Shown here: positions 10,069-19,106 of the stretch, one piece after another
Layout of the letters: each line of letters opens with the position of its first letter
How positions within the stretch are numbered: the stretch's first letter is position 1
NCBI GenBank assembly: GCA_943788425.1
Contig: CALSQF010000006.1
Coordinates: forward strand, 434,001 to 498,000
DNA: 64,000 nt
Direction: 5' to 3'
Source of the DNA: an uncultured Planktomarina sp.
GTDB lineage: Bacteria > Pseudomonadota > Alphaproteobacteria > Rhodobacterales > Rhodobacteraceae
The notes under the pieces: generated by a model
The model's database searches: none
Told to the model about the DNA's origin: nothing
Seen by the model: only the letters and a program-made list of their open reading frames with translations
Made by a program: the position numbers and the translations under genes

Positions 10069-12027
10069 CTATAGATCAAGCTCTTCAACGAATTTTGCGT
10101 TGGCTTGTATGTATTCAAACCGTTTTTCTGGCTTTTTGCCCATCAACCGCTCAATGAGATCTCCGGTCTCGCCGGGCGTGTCTTCATCCACGGTGACGCG
10201 GATCAATTTGCGTGTCGTCGGATCCATTGTGGTCTCTTTGAGATCCTTGGCGTCCATTTCTCCCAGACCTTTGAAGCGGCTGACGTCAATCTTGCCCTTG
10301 CCACCCAATCCCTTGGCCAGCCAGAGGTCTTTTTCTGCCTCATCCAGGCAATACACCCGTTTTGCCCCCTGCGTCAGGCGAAACAGCGGGGGGCAGGCGA
10401 GATAAAGATGGCCGGCATCGATCAGCGGCCGCATTTGTGAGAAAAAGAACGTCATCAAAAGGCTGGCGATATGGGCGCCATCGACATCTGCATCGGTCAT
10501 AATGATGACCTTTTCATAGCGTAGATCGTCAATATTGAACTTTGTACCAATCCCGACGCCGAGCGCTTCGCAAAGGTCACCGATCTCAGCATTAGAGCCG
10601 AGTTTATTCGAGGCGGCGCCTAGGACGTTGAGGATTTTTCCCTTGAGCGGCAAAAGTGCTTGGTTGACGCGATTGCGCGCGCCTTTGCCTGATCCGCCGG
10701 CGCTGTCGCCCTCCACGATGAATAATTCCGTGCCCTCGCGGTTTTTTGAGGTGCAATCTGTGAGTTTGCCCGGCAGGCGCAATTTTTTGGTGGCAGATTT
10801 GCGCTGGGTTTCTTTTTCCTGCCGGCGGCGCAAGCGCTCTTCTGCGCGCAGGACTAAGAAATCAAGAATGGCTCCGGCCGATTTCGTATCGGCAGCGAGC
10901 CAATTGTCAAACCGGTCACGGACAGAGTTTTCGACCAAGCGCTGGGCTTCGACAGTGGCCAAACGGTCTTTGGTTTGGCCAACAAATTCGGGCTCGCTGA
11001 TGAAACAAGAGACCAGCGCGCAACCGCCTGTTGTGAGGTCATCACGGGTGATATTGCTGGCTTTTCGGTTATTGACCAATTCACCATAGGCTTTAATGCC
11101 TTTTAAGATTGCGGCCCAGAACCCGCTTTCATGGGTGCCGCCTTCTGGAGTGGGAACGGTGTTACAATAGGATTGGATAAAGCCATCACGTGACGGTGTC
11201 CAATTGACCGCCCATTCGATCTTACCGGGCACATTGAAGCGCTCTTGAAATTCCACGGCACCGGCGAAAGGGGCCGCGGCATAAGTGCTGGCTTTGCCCA
11301 GGGTCTCCACGAGATAGTCCGACAGGCCACCGGGGAAATGGAAGGTTGCTTCGCGCGGTGTATCGCCATCATCAATCTCGGTTTTCCACCGAATTTCGAC
11401 ACCCGAAAATAAGTAGGCCTTGGAACGAATAGAGGCAAAGAGGCGCGCAGGTTTGAAACGGTGTTTGCCAAATATTTGTTCATCGGCATGAAATGTGACC
11501 GAGGTGCCACGGCGATTGGGAGCGGCGCCAATCTTGGCAATTGGACCCAGCGGGATGCCGCGGGCGAAGCGCTGTTCGTAGAGTTCGCGATTGCGGGCGA
11601 CTTCGACAACCATAGAATCGGAGAGCGCATTGACCACAGAGGCACCCACCCCATGCAGGCCCCCGGAGGTTTGATAGGCCTTACCAGAAAATTTACCACC
11701 CGCATGTAAGGTGCATAGGATCACCTCAAGAGCGGATTTATCGGGAAACTTCGGATGGGGGTCAACAGGAATACCGCGGCCATTGTCGCGGATGGTGACG
11801 GAGTAATCTGCGTGCAGCTCAACTTCGATGCGATTGGCGTGGCCCGCCACCGCCTCATCCATCGAGTTGTCTAAAACCTCGGCCACCAGATGGTGCAAGG
11901 CCCGTTCATCGGTGCCGCCGATATACATGCCCGGCCGTTTGCGCACCGGCTCTAGACCCTCCAACACCTCAATGGAGGCGGCGTCATAATCCGTATTTGC
12001 GGCCGAAGATAATAGGTCACTTGCCAT
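10069..12027 (-). CDS. parE: DNA topoisomerase IV subunit B
   Basis: ATPase and TOPRIM subunit of topoisomerase IV, which unlinks daughter chromosomes. 652 residues from the ATG at 12027. The GHKL ATPase fold shows EVLDNSMDEAVAG (N-box), DNGRGIPVDPHP and the GGLHGVGASVVNALS loop. The TOPRIM domain contains LFIVEGDSAGGS near residue 435 and IIMTDADVDGAHI near 505. The absence of the extra C-terminal insert and the ending KKPEKRFEYIQANAKFVEELDL fit alphaproteobacterial ParE rather than GyrB. Longer upstream starts lack a ribosome site and add residues not expected for the family. It is divergent from the MATE gene across 137 bases. Confidence 0.96.
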   Translation of the reverse strand: MASDLLSSAANTDYDAASIEVLEGLEPVRKRPGMYIGGTDERALHHLVAEVLDNSMDEAVAGHANRIEVELHADYSVTIRDNGRGIPVDPHPKFPDKSALEVILCTLHAGGKFSGKAYQTSGGLHGVGASVVNALSDSMVVEVARNRELYEQRFARGIPLGPIAKIGAAPNRRGTSVTFHADEQIFGKHRFKPARLFASIRSKAYLFSGVEIRWKTEIDDGDTPREATFHFPGGLSDYLVETLGKASTYAAAPFAGAVEFQERFNVPGKIEWAVNWTPSRDGFIQSYCNTVPTPEGGTHESGFWAAILKGIKAYGELVNNRKASNITRDDLTTGGCALVSCFISEPEFVGQTKDRLATVEAQRLVENSVRDRFDNWLAADTKSAGAILDFLVLRAEERLRRRQEKETQRKSATKKLRLPGKLTDCTSKNREGTELFIVEGDSAGGSGKGARNRVNQALLPLKGKILNVLGAASNKLGSNAEIGDLCEALGVGIGTKFNIDDLRYEKVIIMTDADVDGAHIASLLMTFFFSQMRPLIDAGHLYLACPPLFRLTQGAKRVYCLDEAEKDLWLAKGLGGKGKIDVSRFKGLGEMDAKDLKETTMDPTTRKLIRVTVDEDTPGETGDLIERLMGKKPEKRFEYIQANAKFVEELDL

Positions 12028-12164
12028 GGGGCTGCTCTTTCTTTGATTGACGTTATTCATGGCAGAAGTTGTAGGGCAAGAAAAGACCTGGCACACCGGG
12101 TGATCCATATTCCTTGCTGATTTTACCACTGGCCAGGCCGCCGGCTTCTGCGTAAGAGAACGAG

Positions 12165-13514
12165 ATGAAAAAAGCCTCTGCGATCACATTTGAAGCACGA
12201 TCTTTATTGATCCTGGGACTGCCCTTGGTGGGCAGCCAAGTGGCGCAATTTGCCGTGCATACAACCGACACACTAATGCTGGGCTGGTATTCGGTTCTGG
12301 CACTGGCGCAGGTGACTTTGGGTGCTCAGGTTTGTTTTATCGCCTTTATTGCAACGTCCGGTTTTGCTTTTGCAATTTTGCCGATGGTGGCCAAATCTGT
12401 GGCGGAAGACGATTGGCAATCGGCCAGGCGCGCTACGCGCATGGGGCTTTGGGTTTCCACCTTGGCGGCGGCTTTGTTATTTTTACCGATGTGGTATGCC
12501 CGGCCTCTGCTCGAGGCAATGGGGCAAGATCCAGTAGTGGCGCAGGGCGCGCAGGATTATCTTCGCATCGCCGGGTTTGGCCTATGGCCCGCATTGTGGG
12601 GACTGGTGCTGCGCAGCTATCTTTCGGCGCTGGAACATGCAGGGATCGTGCTTTGGGTGTCGCTCTTTGTTTTAGTGGCCAATGCGCTGATCAACTACGC
12701 GTTAATATTTGGGAATTGGGGCTTGCCGGAGTTGGGGCTGCAAGGCGCGGCGATTGCTTCTGTCATATCCCAAATGCTCGCGCTGCTTGGATTCGTGATC
12801 TACATTCAACGCAATTTTCCCGAACAACAGATGTTCGCTCGCTTCTGGCGCTTTGATGGCAGTGCGGCACTTGCGGTCACCCGGCTTGCGGTGCCCATCT
12901 CAGCTACGGCCTTAGCCGAAAGTGGATTGTTTGCGGCATCCGCTTTTATGATGGGCTGGCTTGGACATTTGGAGCTGGCGGCTCATGGCATTGTGTTGCA
13001 GCTGGCGGCGCTCAGTTTCATGGTGCATATGGGGTTGTCGCAAGCTGGCACAGTGCGTGCGGGCAAGGCCTTTGCTCGGCAAGATTGGCCGTCGGTCAGG
13101 CGCACAGCTTGGGTGACAATGGGCTTGTCGAGCGTTGCCGCTGTTGTGGCCATATTCTTTTTCTTGACGACCCCACAGTTTTTGATCCGTGCATTTTTGG
13201 ACCCGCAGGACCCTTTGACCCCCGAAATTTTACGCATCGGCACGCTCTTGTTGATGCTCGCGGCACTGTTTCAATTTGTTGATGCCGCGCAGGTGGTGGC
13301 GCTGAGCCTCCTGCGCGGGTTGCAAGATACCAAAGTGCCCATGTGGATCGCCACGATATCCTATTGGTTGATCGGTCTGCCGATCAGCTATGTTTTAGGC
13401 TTCTGGTTCGCGTTTCAAGAAGCGGGCATATGGATGGGCCTGGTCTTTGGGCTTGGATGTGCCGCGCTCTTGCTTTGGCGGCGGTTTTTTCGATTGGCCC
13501 GGCGGTCTGCCTAG
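12165..13514 (+). CDS. MATE family multidrug/Na+ antiporter
   Basis: 449 residues with twelve predicted membrane helices in two MATE repeats. The opening FEARSLLILGLPLVGSQVAQFAVHTTDTLMLG is the MATE signature, including the conserved asparagine/aspartate region of helix 1-2, and the second repeat starts at ALAVTRLAVPISATALAESGL. Members export drugs or metabolites using Na+ or H+ gradients. The substrate cannot be predicted. The ATG at 12165 follows AGAGAACGAG. It is divergent from parE and convergent with the aspartate aminotransferase gene. Confidence 0.92.
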   Translation: MKKASAITFEARSLLILGLPLVGSQVAQFAVHTTDTLMLGWYSVLALAQVTLGAQVCFIAFIATSGFAFAILPMVAKSVAEDDWQSARRATRMGLWVSTLAAALLFLPMWYARPLLEAMGQDPVVAQGAQDYLRIAGFGLWPALWGLVLRSYLSALEHAGIVLWVSLFVLVANALINYALIFGNWGLPELGLQGAAIASVISQMLALLGFVIYIQRNFPEQQMFARFWRFDGSAALAVTRLAVPISATALAESGLFAASAFMMGWLGHLELAAHGIVLQLAALSFMVHMGLSQAGTVRAGKAFARQDWPSVRRTAWVTMGLSSVAAVVAIFFFLTTPQFLIRAFLDPQDPLTPEILRIGTLLLMLAALFQFVDAAQVVALSLLRGLQDTKVPMWIATISYWLIGLPISYVLGFWFAFQEAGIWMGLVFGLGCAALLLWRRFFRLARRSA

Positions 13515-13619
13515 GCGCGGCCTTTAACGGCTGATCTGTGGCCCGTTGGCTTTTGATCACGCCATTTTTGCGGGTTCAAAAATACCTTGGTCGGAAGATC
13601 GTCACGGTCATAGCTCAGA

Positions 13620-14846
<1,227 letters not shown>

Positions 14847-14907
14847 CTAGAATCTTAGATTGAGGTGCACAGCGCTGCAAGGCGAAGTGATTGGAAAGAG
14901 CGAAATT

Positions 14908-15300
14908 ATGGAAAATGAATCTGATACGAAACTTGATTGGTATGGCCCCGACGCAGCCACGTTTGGTGATCGCGTTCTTGGAGCGCGGGAAAAGGCTGGT
15001 ATGACCCAAGCGCAACTGGCGCGCCGTCTTGGCATCAAACTGGCCACTTTACAGGCCTGGGAGGAGGATCGTTCTGAGCCGCGGGCCAACAAATTGCAAA
15101 TGTTGACTGGAATGCTCAATGTCTCCTTGCCCTGGCTGTTGAGCGGTGAAGGGATCGGACCGGAAGCGCCGACCACGGCGCCGTTGTCCGACGATATCCA
15201 AACAATTTTAATTGAAATGCGTGCAATAAAAACGGATATGAATCGCACGGCCGATCGGCTGAGCAAATTGGAGAAACAATTAAGATTGGCCATAAAATGA
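14908..15300 (+). CDS. XRE-type helix-turn-helix regulator
   Basis: 130 residues. Residues 18-75 form a lambda-repressor-like HTH: FGDRVLGAREKAGMTQAQLARRLGIKLATLQAWEE, then RSEPRANKLQMLTGMLNVSLPWLLSG. The C-terminal 40 residues look like a short coiled coil (EMRAIKTDMNRTADRLSKLEKQ), suggesting dimerisation. No sensor domain is visible. The ATG at 14908 has GGAAAGAG about 7 bases upstream. Its stop overlaps the sdhE start by 4 bases (ATGA), so the two proteins are made together. Target genes are unknown; autoregulation or control of the aspC divergent promoter is possible but not shown. Confidence 0.85.
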   Translation: MENESDTKLDWYGPDAATFGDRVLGAREKAGMTQAQLARRLGIKLATLQAWEEDRSEPRANKLQMLTGMLNVSLPWLLSGEGIGPEAPTTAPLSDDIQTILIEMRAIKTDMNRTADRLSKLEKQLRLAIK

Positions 15301-15563
15301 TTGAGCTGCATGATCATAAGATCAAACGCCTGAAAATGCGTTCAATGCGTCGTGGAATAAAAGAAATGGACCTTATTTTAAGCCATTTTGCTCAAGGCGC
15401 CTTGGACCAGATGACTGACGAAGAGCTGGTGAAATATGATCTATTGCTGGCTGAAAACGATCACGATCTTTACTCTTGGGTGACCGGAACTGCCGCAGCT
15501 CCCGCAGAATGTGCGCCGCTGATCGCCCAAATTGTCGCGGGTTTGCAGAGTCCACGTGATTAA
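15297..15563 (+). CDS. sdhE: succinate dehydrogenase assembly factor (SdhE/Sdh5, DUF339)
   Basis: 88-residue helical protein of the SdhE family, which promotes covalent attachment of FAD to the flavoprotein subunit SdhA. The RGxxE-type motif is visible as RRGIKEMDLIL near residue 18, followed by LVKYDLLLAENDHDLYSWVTG, both family hallmarks. The start overlaps the HTH gene by ATGA, so it appears to be the second gene of a two-gene unit. In many bacteria sdhE lies near sdh genes, but none are seen here. Confidence 0.9.
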   Translation: MIELHDHKIKRLKMRSMRRGIKEMDLILSHFAQGALDQMTDEELVKYDLLLAENDHDLYSWVTGTAAAPAECAPLIAQIVAGLQSPRD

Positions 15564-15634
15564 ATTCATCTCGTTTAGATAATATTCGCGAATTTCCTCG
15601 ATACTGCTGAACGAAGCAGCGTGAGAGGCGATCA

Positions 15635-16120
15635 ATGAGTGACGATCCCAAAACCAGCAAGAGTTTTATGACCCATTACTTGGAGAGTTTGGCTCTGGTC
15701 GAGCGGCTCCATCGTTTGTTGTTGGATTTTATCAAAGATGAATTTGAGCGGGTTGGGGTGATCGAGATTAACCCCGTGCAAGCTTTGCTAATATTCAACA
15801 TCGCAGACAATAAGGTCACCGTGGGCGAGTTGAAGAGCCGCGGATATTACCAGGGTTCAAATATCAGTTATAATTTGAAAAAATTGGTGGGTATGGGTTA
15901 CATGCACCATGAACGGTGTAGGGCGGACCGGAGGTCGGTCCGCGTGACATTAACTGATAAAGGGCAACATGTGTGAGAGCTTGTGCATGAATTGTTCGAG
16001 GGTCACGCCGATGCGTTGCAATCGGAGGGCGTTTTGCACGGCATCGGGGTCGAGGATATAAATGAGGCGCTGCGGCGCATGGAACAGTATTGGGGCAAGC
16101 AGATTCGATTTATTTATTGA
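15635..16120 (+). pseudogene. MarR/LdtR-like winged-helix regulator interrupted by in-frame TGA
   Basis: Reading starts at the ATG 15635 and yields 113 residues of a MarR-type winged helix resembling LdtR: LVERLHRLLLDFIKDEFERV, INPVQALLIFNIADNKVTVGEL, GSNISYNLKKLVGMGYMHHE and RADRRSVRVTLTDKGQHV. A TGA at 15974-15976 then stops it. The same frame continues for 47 codons (starting ELVHELFEGHADALQ, ending MEQYWGKQIRFIY) to a TGA at 16118-16120, matching the normal C-terminal dimerisation helices. From memory of the family, arginine is expected at the stop position, so a single CGA to TGA change would explain it. The product is either a truncated regulator with an intact DNA-binding domain or non-functional; sequencing error or read-through remain possible. 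Confidence 0.85.
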
Positions 16121-16851
16121 TCTAGTTGGCTCATGCTCAAAAATTCCAATTCACGCAGTAATTTTCGGCTCATGGCGCGCTCATAATCTTTAAAACCGAT
16201 GGCAACTTCGGAAAACGCGCCTGGCCCAGCCAGCACGCGATGCGCAAAATAGGCGGTTAATTCGGCAATGGACAGCTCCGCATGCGACAGCCGGGAGGTG
16301 GCATCAACACCAATGATCAATGCGTTGATGACGATATCTCCAATCTTCTCGGGGCTGTTGACGTGATGGGGTTCTGGGCCTGTGTTGTTTTTCCCATCAC
16401 CGGAAATATCCAAAGTGCGCTTCCAGCAGTCCGGCTGTTGGTTTAAAAACCCGGCTCCGACCTGGATCGCCTGACCCAAAGCGGTGGTTGGTGGGGCGGT
16501 GCGCCGCGTGGTGGATTGCAGCTTTTCAGACACAGCCTCGAGGCGTGACGGGCTTGTGATGTCTGTCCACTCAATAAGAACGCGCTGATAGTCTTGACCG
16601 CTCCATTCAAAAACTAAAATCCGGACGGGTGCATCCGGCAAGCGCATCAGACTGGCGCGGACATCATCACTGACCAAGGCTGCGGCCAGACCCCGCAGTT
16701 GCAGTTGATATTCACCCTCATCGACAGATCCCGACACATCCAGGCCCAAAGCCAGGGCCTGGCGGCAGGCGGTATCAGCGCCCGCGGCACCCGTGACCCA
16801 AAGCGTAAAAGAGAGGGCGGCGAGGGCTTTGCACAGACGACGACTCACCAA
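16114..16851 (-). CDS. secreted von Willebrand factor A-like protein (DUF1194)
   Basis: 245 residues with an N-terminal signal peptide (about 25 residues, ending near GAAGADT). The mature part is a vWA fold: LALGLDVSGSVDEGEYQLQLRGLAAAL contains the MIDAS DxSxS metal site at residues 38-42, TTALGQAIQVGAGFL supplies the middle threonine and TLDISGDGKNN the later aspartate. This is the DUF1194 family, common in Rhodobacterales, with no established function; it presumably binds a protein partner in the periplasm via a divalent metal. Its start overlaps the end of the glyoxalase gene by 7 bases, and its end overlaps the broken regulator gene convergently. Confidence 0.87.
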   Translation of the reverse strand: MVSRRLCKALAALSFTLWVTGAAGADTACRQALALGLDVSGSVDEGEYQLQLRGLAAALVSDDVRASLMRLPDAPVRILVFEWSGQDYQRVLIEWTDITSPSRLEAVSEKLQSTTRRTAPPTTALGQAIQVGAGFLNQQPDCWKRTLDISGDGKNNTGPEPHHVNSPEKIGDIVINALIIGVDATSRLSHAELSIAELTAYFAHRVLAGPGAFSEVAIGFKDYERAMSRKLLRELEFLSMSQLDQ

Positions 16852-17267
16852 TGTCCGATATTTTCCATACTCGCCCAGGGTTCGGCCACAGGCAGATTGT
16901 CACCCTCTTGCAAGAGCTCAATTGAGATATTGTCTGGGCTGCGGACAAAAGCCATGCGGCCTTCGCGCGGTGGACGATTGATTGTGATGCCATTGTCCAT
17001 CAGATGCTGGCATGTGGCATAAACATCCTTCACCTCATAGGCCAAATGTCCGAAATGTCGGCTGTCTGACGGCAGGCCCTCATCACCATCCCAGTTGTAG
17101 GTCAGTTCCACAGGACATTCGGGTTGGCCAGGAGGCGCCATGAAAACCAGGGTAAAACGTCCAGCTTCATTGTCCCAACGGCGCGTTTCTTCGAGACCCA
17201 GGAGGGCAAAAAAAGCGATAGAGGCGTCTAAATCGGCCACCCGGACCATTGTATGTAGATATTTCAT
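16845..17267 (-). CDS. gloA: lactoylglutathione lyase (glyoxalase I)
   Basis: Converts the hemithioacetal of methylglyoxal and glutathione to lactoylglutathione. 140 residues forming two beta-alpha-beta-beta-beta modules. Expected metal ligands are visible: H6 (KYLHTMVRV), E54 (CPVELTYNW), H74 (FGHLAYEV) and E117 (ISIELLQ). The ATG at 17267 is preferred over a GTG two codons upstream because the spacing to AAGG fits better. It overlaps the DUF1194 gene by 7 bases and is divergent from thyX. Confidence 0.92.
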   Translation of the reverse strand: MKYLHTMVRVADLDASIAFFALLGLEETRRWDNEAGRFTLVFMAPPGQPECPVELTYNWDGDEGLPSDSRHFGHLAYEVKDVYATCQHLMDNGITINRPPREGRMAFVRSPDNISIELLQEGDNLPVAEPWASMENIGHW

Positions 17268-17363
17268 TTGCACTTGCCTTTATATAGTAGGTTCATCCTT
17301 CAGGTTACTCCATATATAGTGCTAAGGGAATCGCTCCAGAAGGGGTTAACTAAGGGAATAGTG

Positions 17364-18272
17364 ATGCTGCTGACACCAGAACAACAAGAAGAAATTGACC
17401 AGCTGCGATCAAATCCTCAGCTTACCCTGCGGGCTGTGGCTCCAGGTATGGAAGATCATCTTTACCGCGCAAAGCCCGTTTTGGATCATGGGTTTGTGCG
17501 GGTTATCGACTACATGGGTGATGATGCCGCCATCTGCCAAGCTGCGCGGGTCAGCTACGGTAAGGGGACAAAATCCGTGCAAAATGATGCGGGCCTTATC
17601 CGTTATTTGATGCGCCATTGGCATTCTACACCTTTCGAGATGTGTGAAATCAAACTGCATGTGAAATTGCCGGTTTTCGTGGCGCGCCAATGGATTCGGC
17701 ATCGCACCGCCAATGTAAATGAGTATTCAGCGCGCTATTCGATTCTCGACCGAGAGTTTTACATCCCAGAACCGGACTCTTTGGCGGCGCAATCAGTGGT
17801 GAATAACCAGGGCCGCGGGCAGGTTTTGCAAGGGGCGGAAGCGGCGCGGGTTTTGGAGATTTTGAAATCAGACAGCAACCGCGCCTATGACAATTACGAG
17901 GCGATGATCTCGGATGAGGGGCAGGATGGTTTGGCCCGTGAATTGGCTCGAATGAACCTGCCGGCCAATATTTACACGCAATGGTACTGGAAAGTTGATC
18001 TGCACAACCTGTTTCACTTCTTGCGTCTTCGGGCCGATTCACATGCGCAATATGAAATAAGGGTCTATGCTGAGGCAATTTGTGAGATGGTGCGCGACTG
18101 GGTTCCTGCGGCCTATGGCGCTTTTGAGGATTATCGTTTAGGCGGCGCGGTATTCTCTGCCAAATCGGTGGAATGTCTGAAACGCATGCTTGCTGGTGAG
18201 CCTGTCACGCAAGAAGATTCAGGTATGAGCAAGGGTGAATGGAGAGAGTTTGAAGCCGCGATTGGGCGTTAA
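17364..18272 (+). CDS. thyX: FAD-dependent thymidylate synthase
   Basis: Makes dTMP from dUMP using methylene-tetrahydrofolate, NAD(P)H and FAD; unrelated in fold to ThyA. 302 residues from the ATG at 17364 (AAGGGA 6 bases before). The ThyX motif appears as [14 protein letters not shown] near residue 112, where the family consensus is RHRxxSxNxxSxR; the first serine of the consensus is alanine here. [29 protein letters not shown] carries the flavin- and substrate-binding helix. Longer upstream starts were rejected because they overlap the divergent gloA promoter region. Confidence 0.95.
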   Translation: MLLTPEQQEEIDQLRSNPQLTLRAVAPGMEDHLYRAKPVLDHGFVRVIDYMGDDAAICQAARVSYGKGTKSVQNDAGLIRYLMRHWHSTPFEMCEIKLHVKLPVFVARQWIRHRTANVNEYSARYSILDREFYIPEPDSLAAQSVVNNQGRGQVLQGAEAARVLEILKSDSNRAYDNYEAMISDEGQDGLARELARMNLPANIYTQWYWKVDLHNLFHFLRLRADSHAQYEIRVYAEAICEMVRDWVPAAYGAFEDYRLGGAVFSAKSVECLKRMLAGEPVTQEDSGMSKGEWREFEAAIGR

Positions 18273-18302
18273 CGCCCAAGCGCATGGCACAAAAGTAAAC
18301 GG

Positions 18303-18340
18303 GTTGGGCGCGGCCCAACGTTTAGCGGATCACTGTCCGC
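18303..18340 (+). terminator. tandem hairpins between thyX and cspA (candidate terminator)
   Basis: Two hairpins: GTTGGGC-GCG-GCCCAAC at 18303-18319 (7-bp stem) followed by GCGGA-TCACTG-TCCGC at about 18325-18340. Only a short T run (TTT) follows the first. The site sits between convergent thyX and the cold-shock gene, where a terminator is expected. The stems are seen directly; the termination role is inferred. Confidence 0.45.
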
Positions 18341-18361
18341 TCTGGCTGCAGCTTTGCGCGC

Positions 18362-18571
18362 TTATTCGGCGTTGCTCAATTCACCAGCCATTTGACGCCC
18401 GTCGCGTCCTTCGACCAGCTCATAGTTTATTTTTTGGTTGTCAGCCAAGCTTGTCATTCCAGCGCGCTCGACGGCCGAAATGTGGACAAACACGTCACTT
18501 CCTCCACCTTCTGGTTCAATGAACCCGAAACCTTTTGTGGTGTTGAACCATTTTACTGTGCCCAAAGGCAT
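18362..18571 (-). CDS. cold-shock domain protein
   Basis: 69-residue single cold-shock domain that binds single-stranded RNA or DNA. RNP1 (KGFGFIEPE) is at residues 13-21 and RNP2 (DVFVHIS) at 26-32; W8 and the aromatic residues F16 and F18 of the binding face are present. The ATG at 18571 follows GGGAGA with an 8-base gap; an in-frame upstream ATG adds residues foreign to the family. The region between it and the divergent arsC-like gene (148 bases) may hold a long 5' leader, as is usual for cold-shock genes, but I see no clear motif. Confidence 0.95.
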   Translation of the reverse strand: MPLGTVKWFNTTKGFGFIEPEGGGSDVFVHISAVERAGMTSLADNQKINYELVEGRDGRQMAGELSNAE

Positions 18572-18719
18572 ATCATATTCTCCCAAGTCATAAGTACACG
18601 CCCGTAGAGTTGCGGACGGCATCCCGCGGCTGAATGGCAAAAATTCTCACGAAAATCCTGTTATTCAGATGCGATACCTATACAATTATGCGATTAAAAA
18701 TAAAATCAAGGGAAATTTT

Positions 18720-19055
18720 ATGCAACTATATGGATTAAAAGCCTGCGACACCTGTCGTAAAGCTAGAAAAGCGCTGCAAAATCAGCAGGTCGATTATATC
18801 GATGTGCGGGACGGGTCGGTGCCGTATGCAGTTCTTGCGGCGGCTCTTGCGAAGTTTGGAGATGCTCTGCTGAACCGTGCTTCGACCACCTGGCGCGGCT
18901 TGGACGCGGTGGCTCGGGCCGGTGATCCACTGGCCCTCCTCAAGGCGCATCCTGCGCTGATGAAACGTCCGTTGATTGTTCACGATGACGGAGAAATGAC
19001 GCTCGGCTGGAAGCCTGATGTGGCGGCTTACTATGCGGCCCTGCCGGGCGCATAG
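18720..19055 (+). CDS. ArsC/Spx family thioredoxin-fold reductase-like protein
   Basis: 111-residue thioredoxin-fold protein. The N-terminal CDTC at residues 9-12 (GLKACDTCRKARKAL) is the ArsC/Spx/YffB redox motif, and MKRPLIVHDDGEMTLGW near residue 80 is the conserved cis-proline-region segment. The protein is closest in pattern to the YffB/ArsC-like group rather than true arsenate reductase; no ars genes are nearby. The ATG at 18720 has AGGGA about 7 bases upstream. Biochemical function is uncertain; glutathione-dependent thiol reduction is likely. Confidence 0.82.
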   Translation: MQLYGLKACDTCRKARKALQNQQVDYIDVRDGSVPYAVLAAALAKFGDALLNRASTTWRGLDAVARAGDPLALLKAHPALMKRPLIVHDDGEMTLGWKPDVAAYYAALPGA

Positions 19056-19083
19056 CTGCCCAATGCGATGATCGGGCAGTTTT
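19056..19083 (+). terminator. candidate terminator after the ArsC-like gene
   Basis: CTGCCC at 19056-19061 pairs with GGGCAG at 19074-19079 (6-bp stem, 12-base loop) and is followed directly by TTTT. It lies right after the ArsC-like stop codon and before the convergent thrS. The loop is long, so this is a modest candidate. Confidence 0.5.
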
Positions 19084-19106
19084 CTGGTATAAAGTGGCTT
19101 TGGATT

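Noticed and set aside
13515-13619. tRNA-like T-loop sequence (GGGTTCAAAAAT) between the MATE and aspC genes
   Set aside because: No acceptor or anticodon stem can be formed around it.
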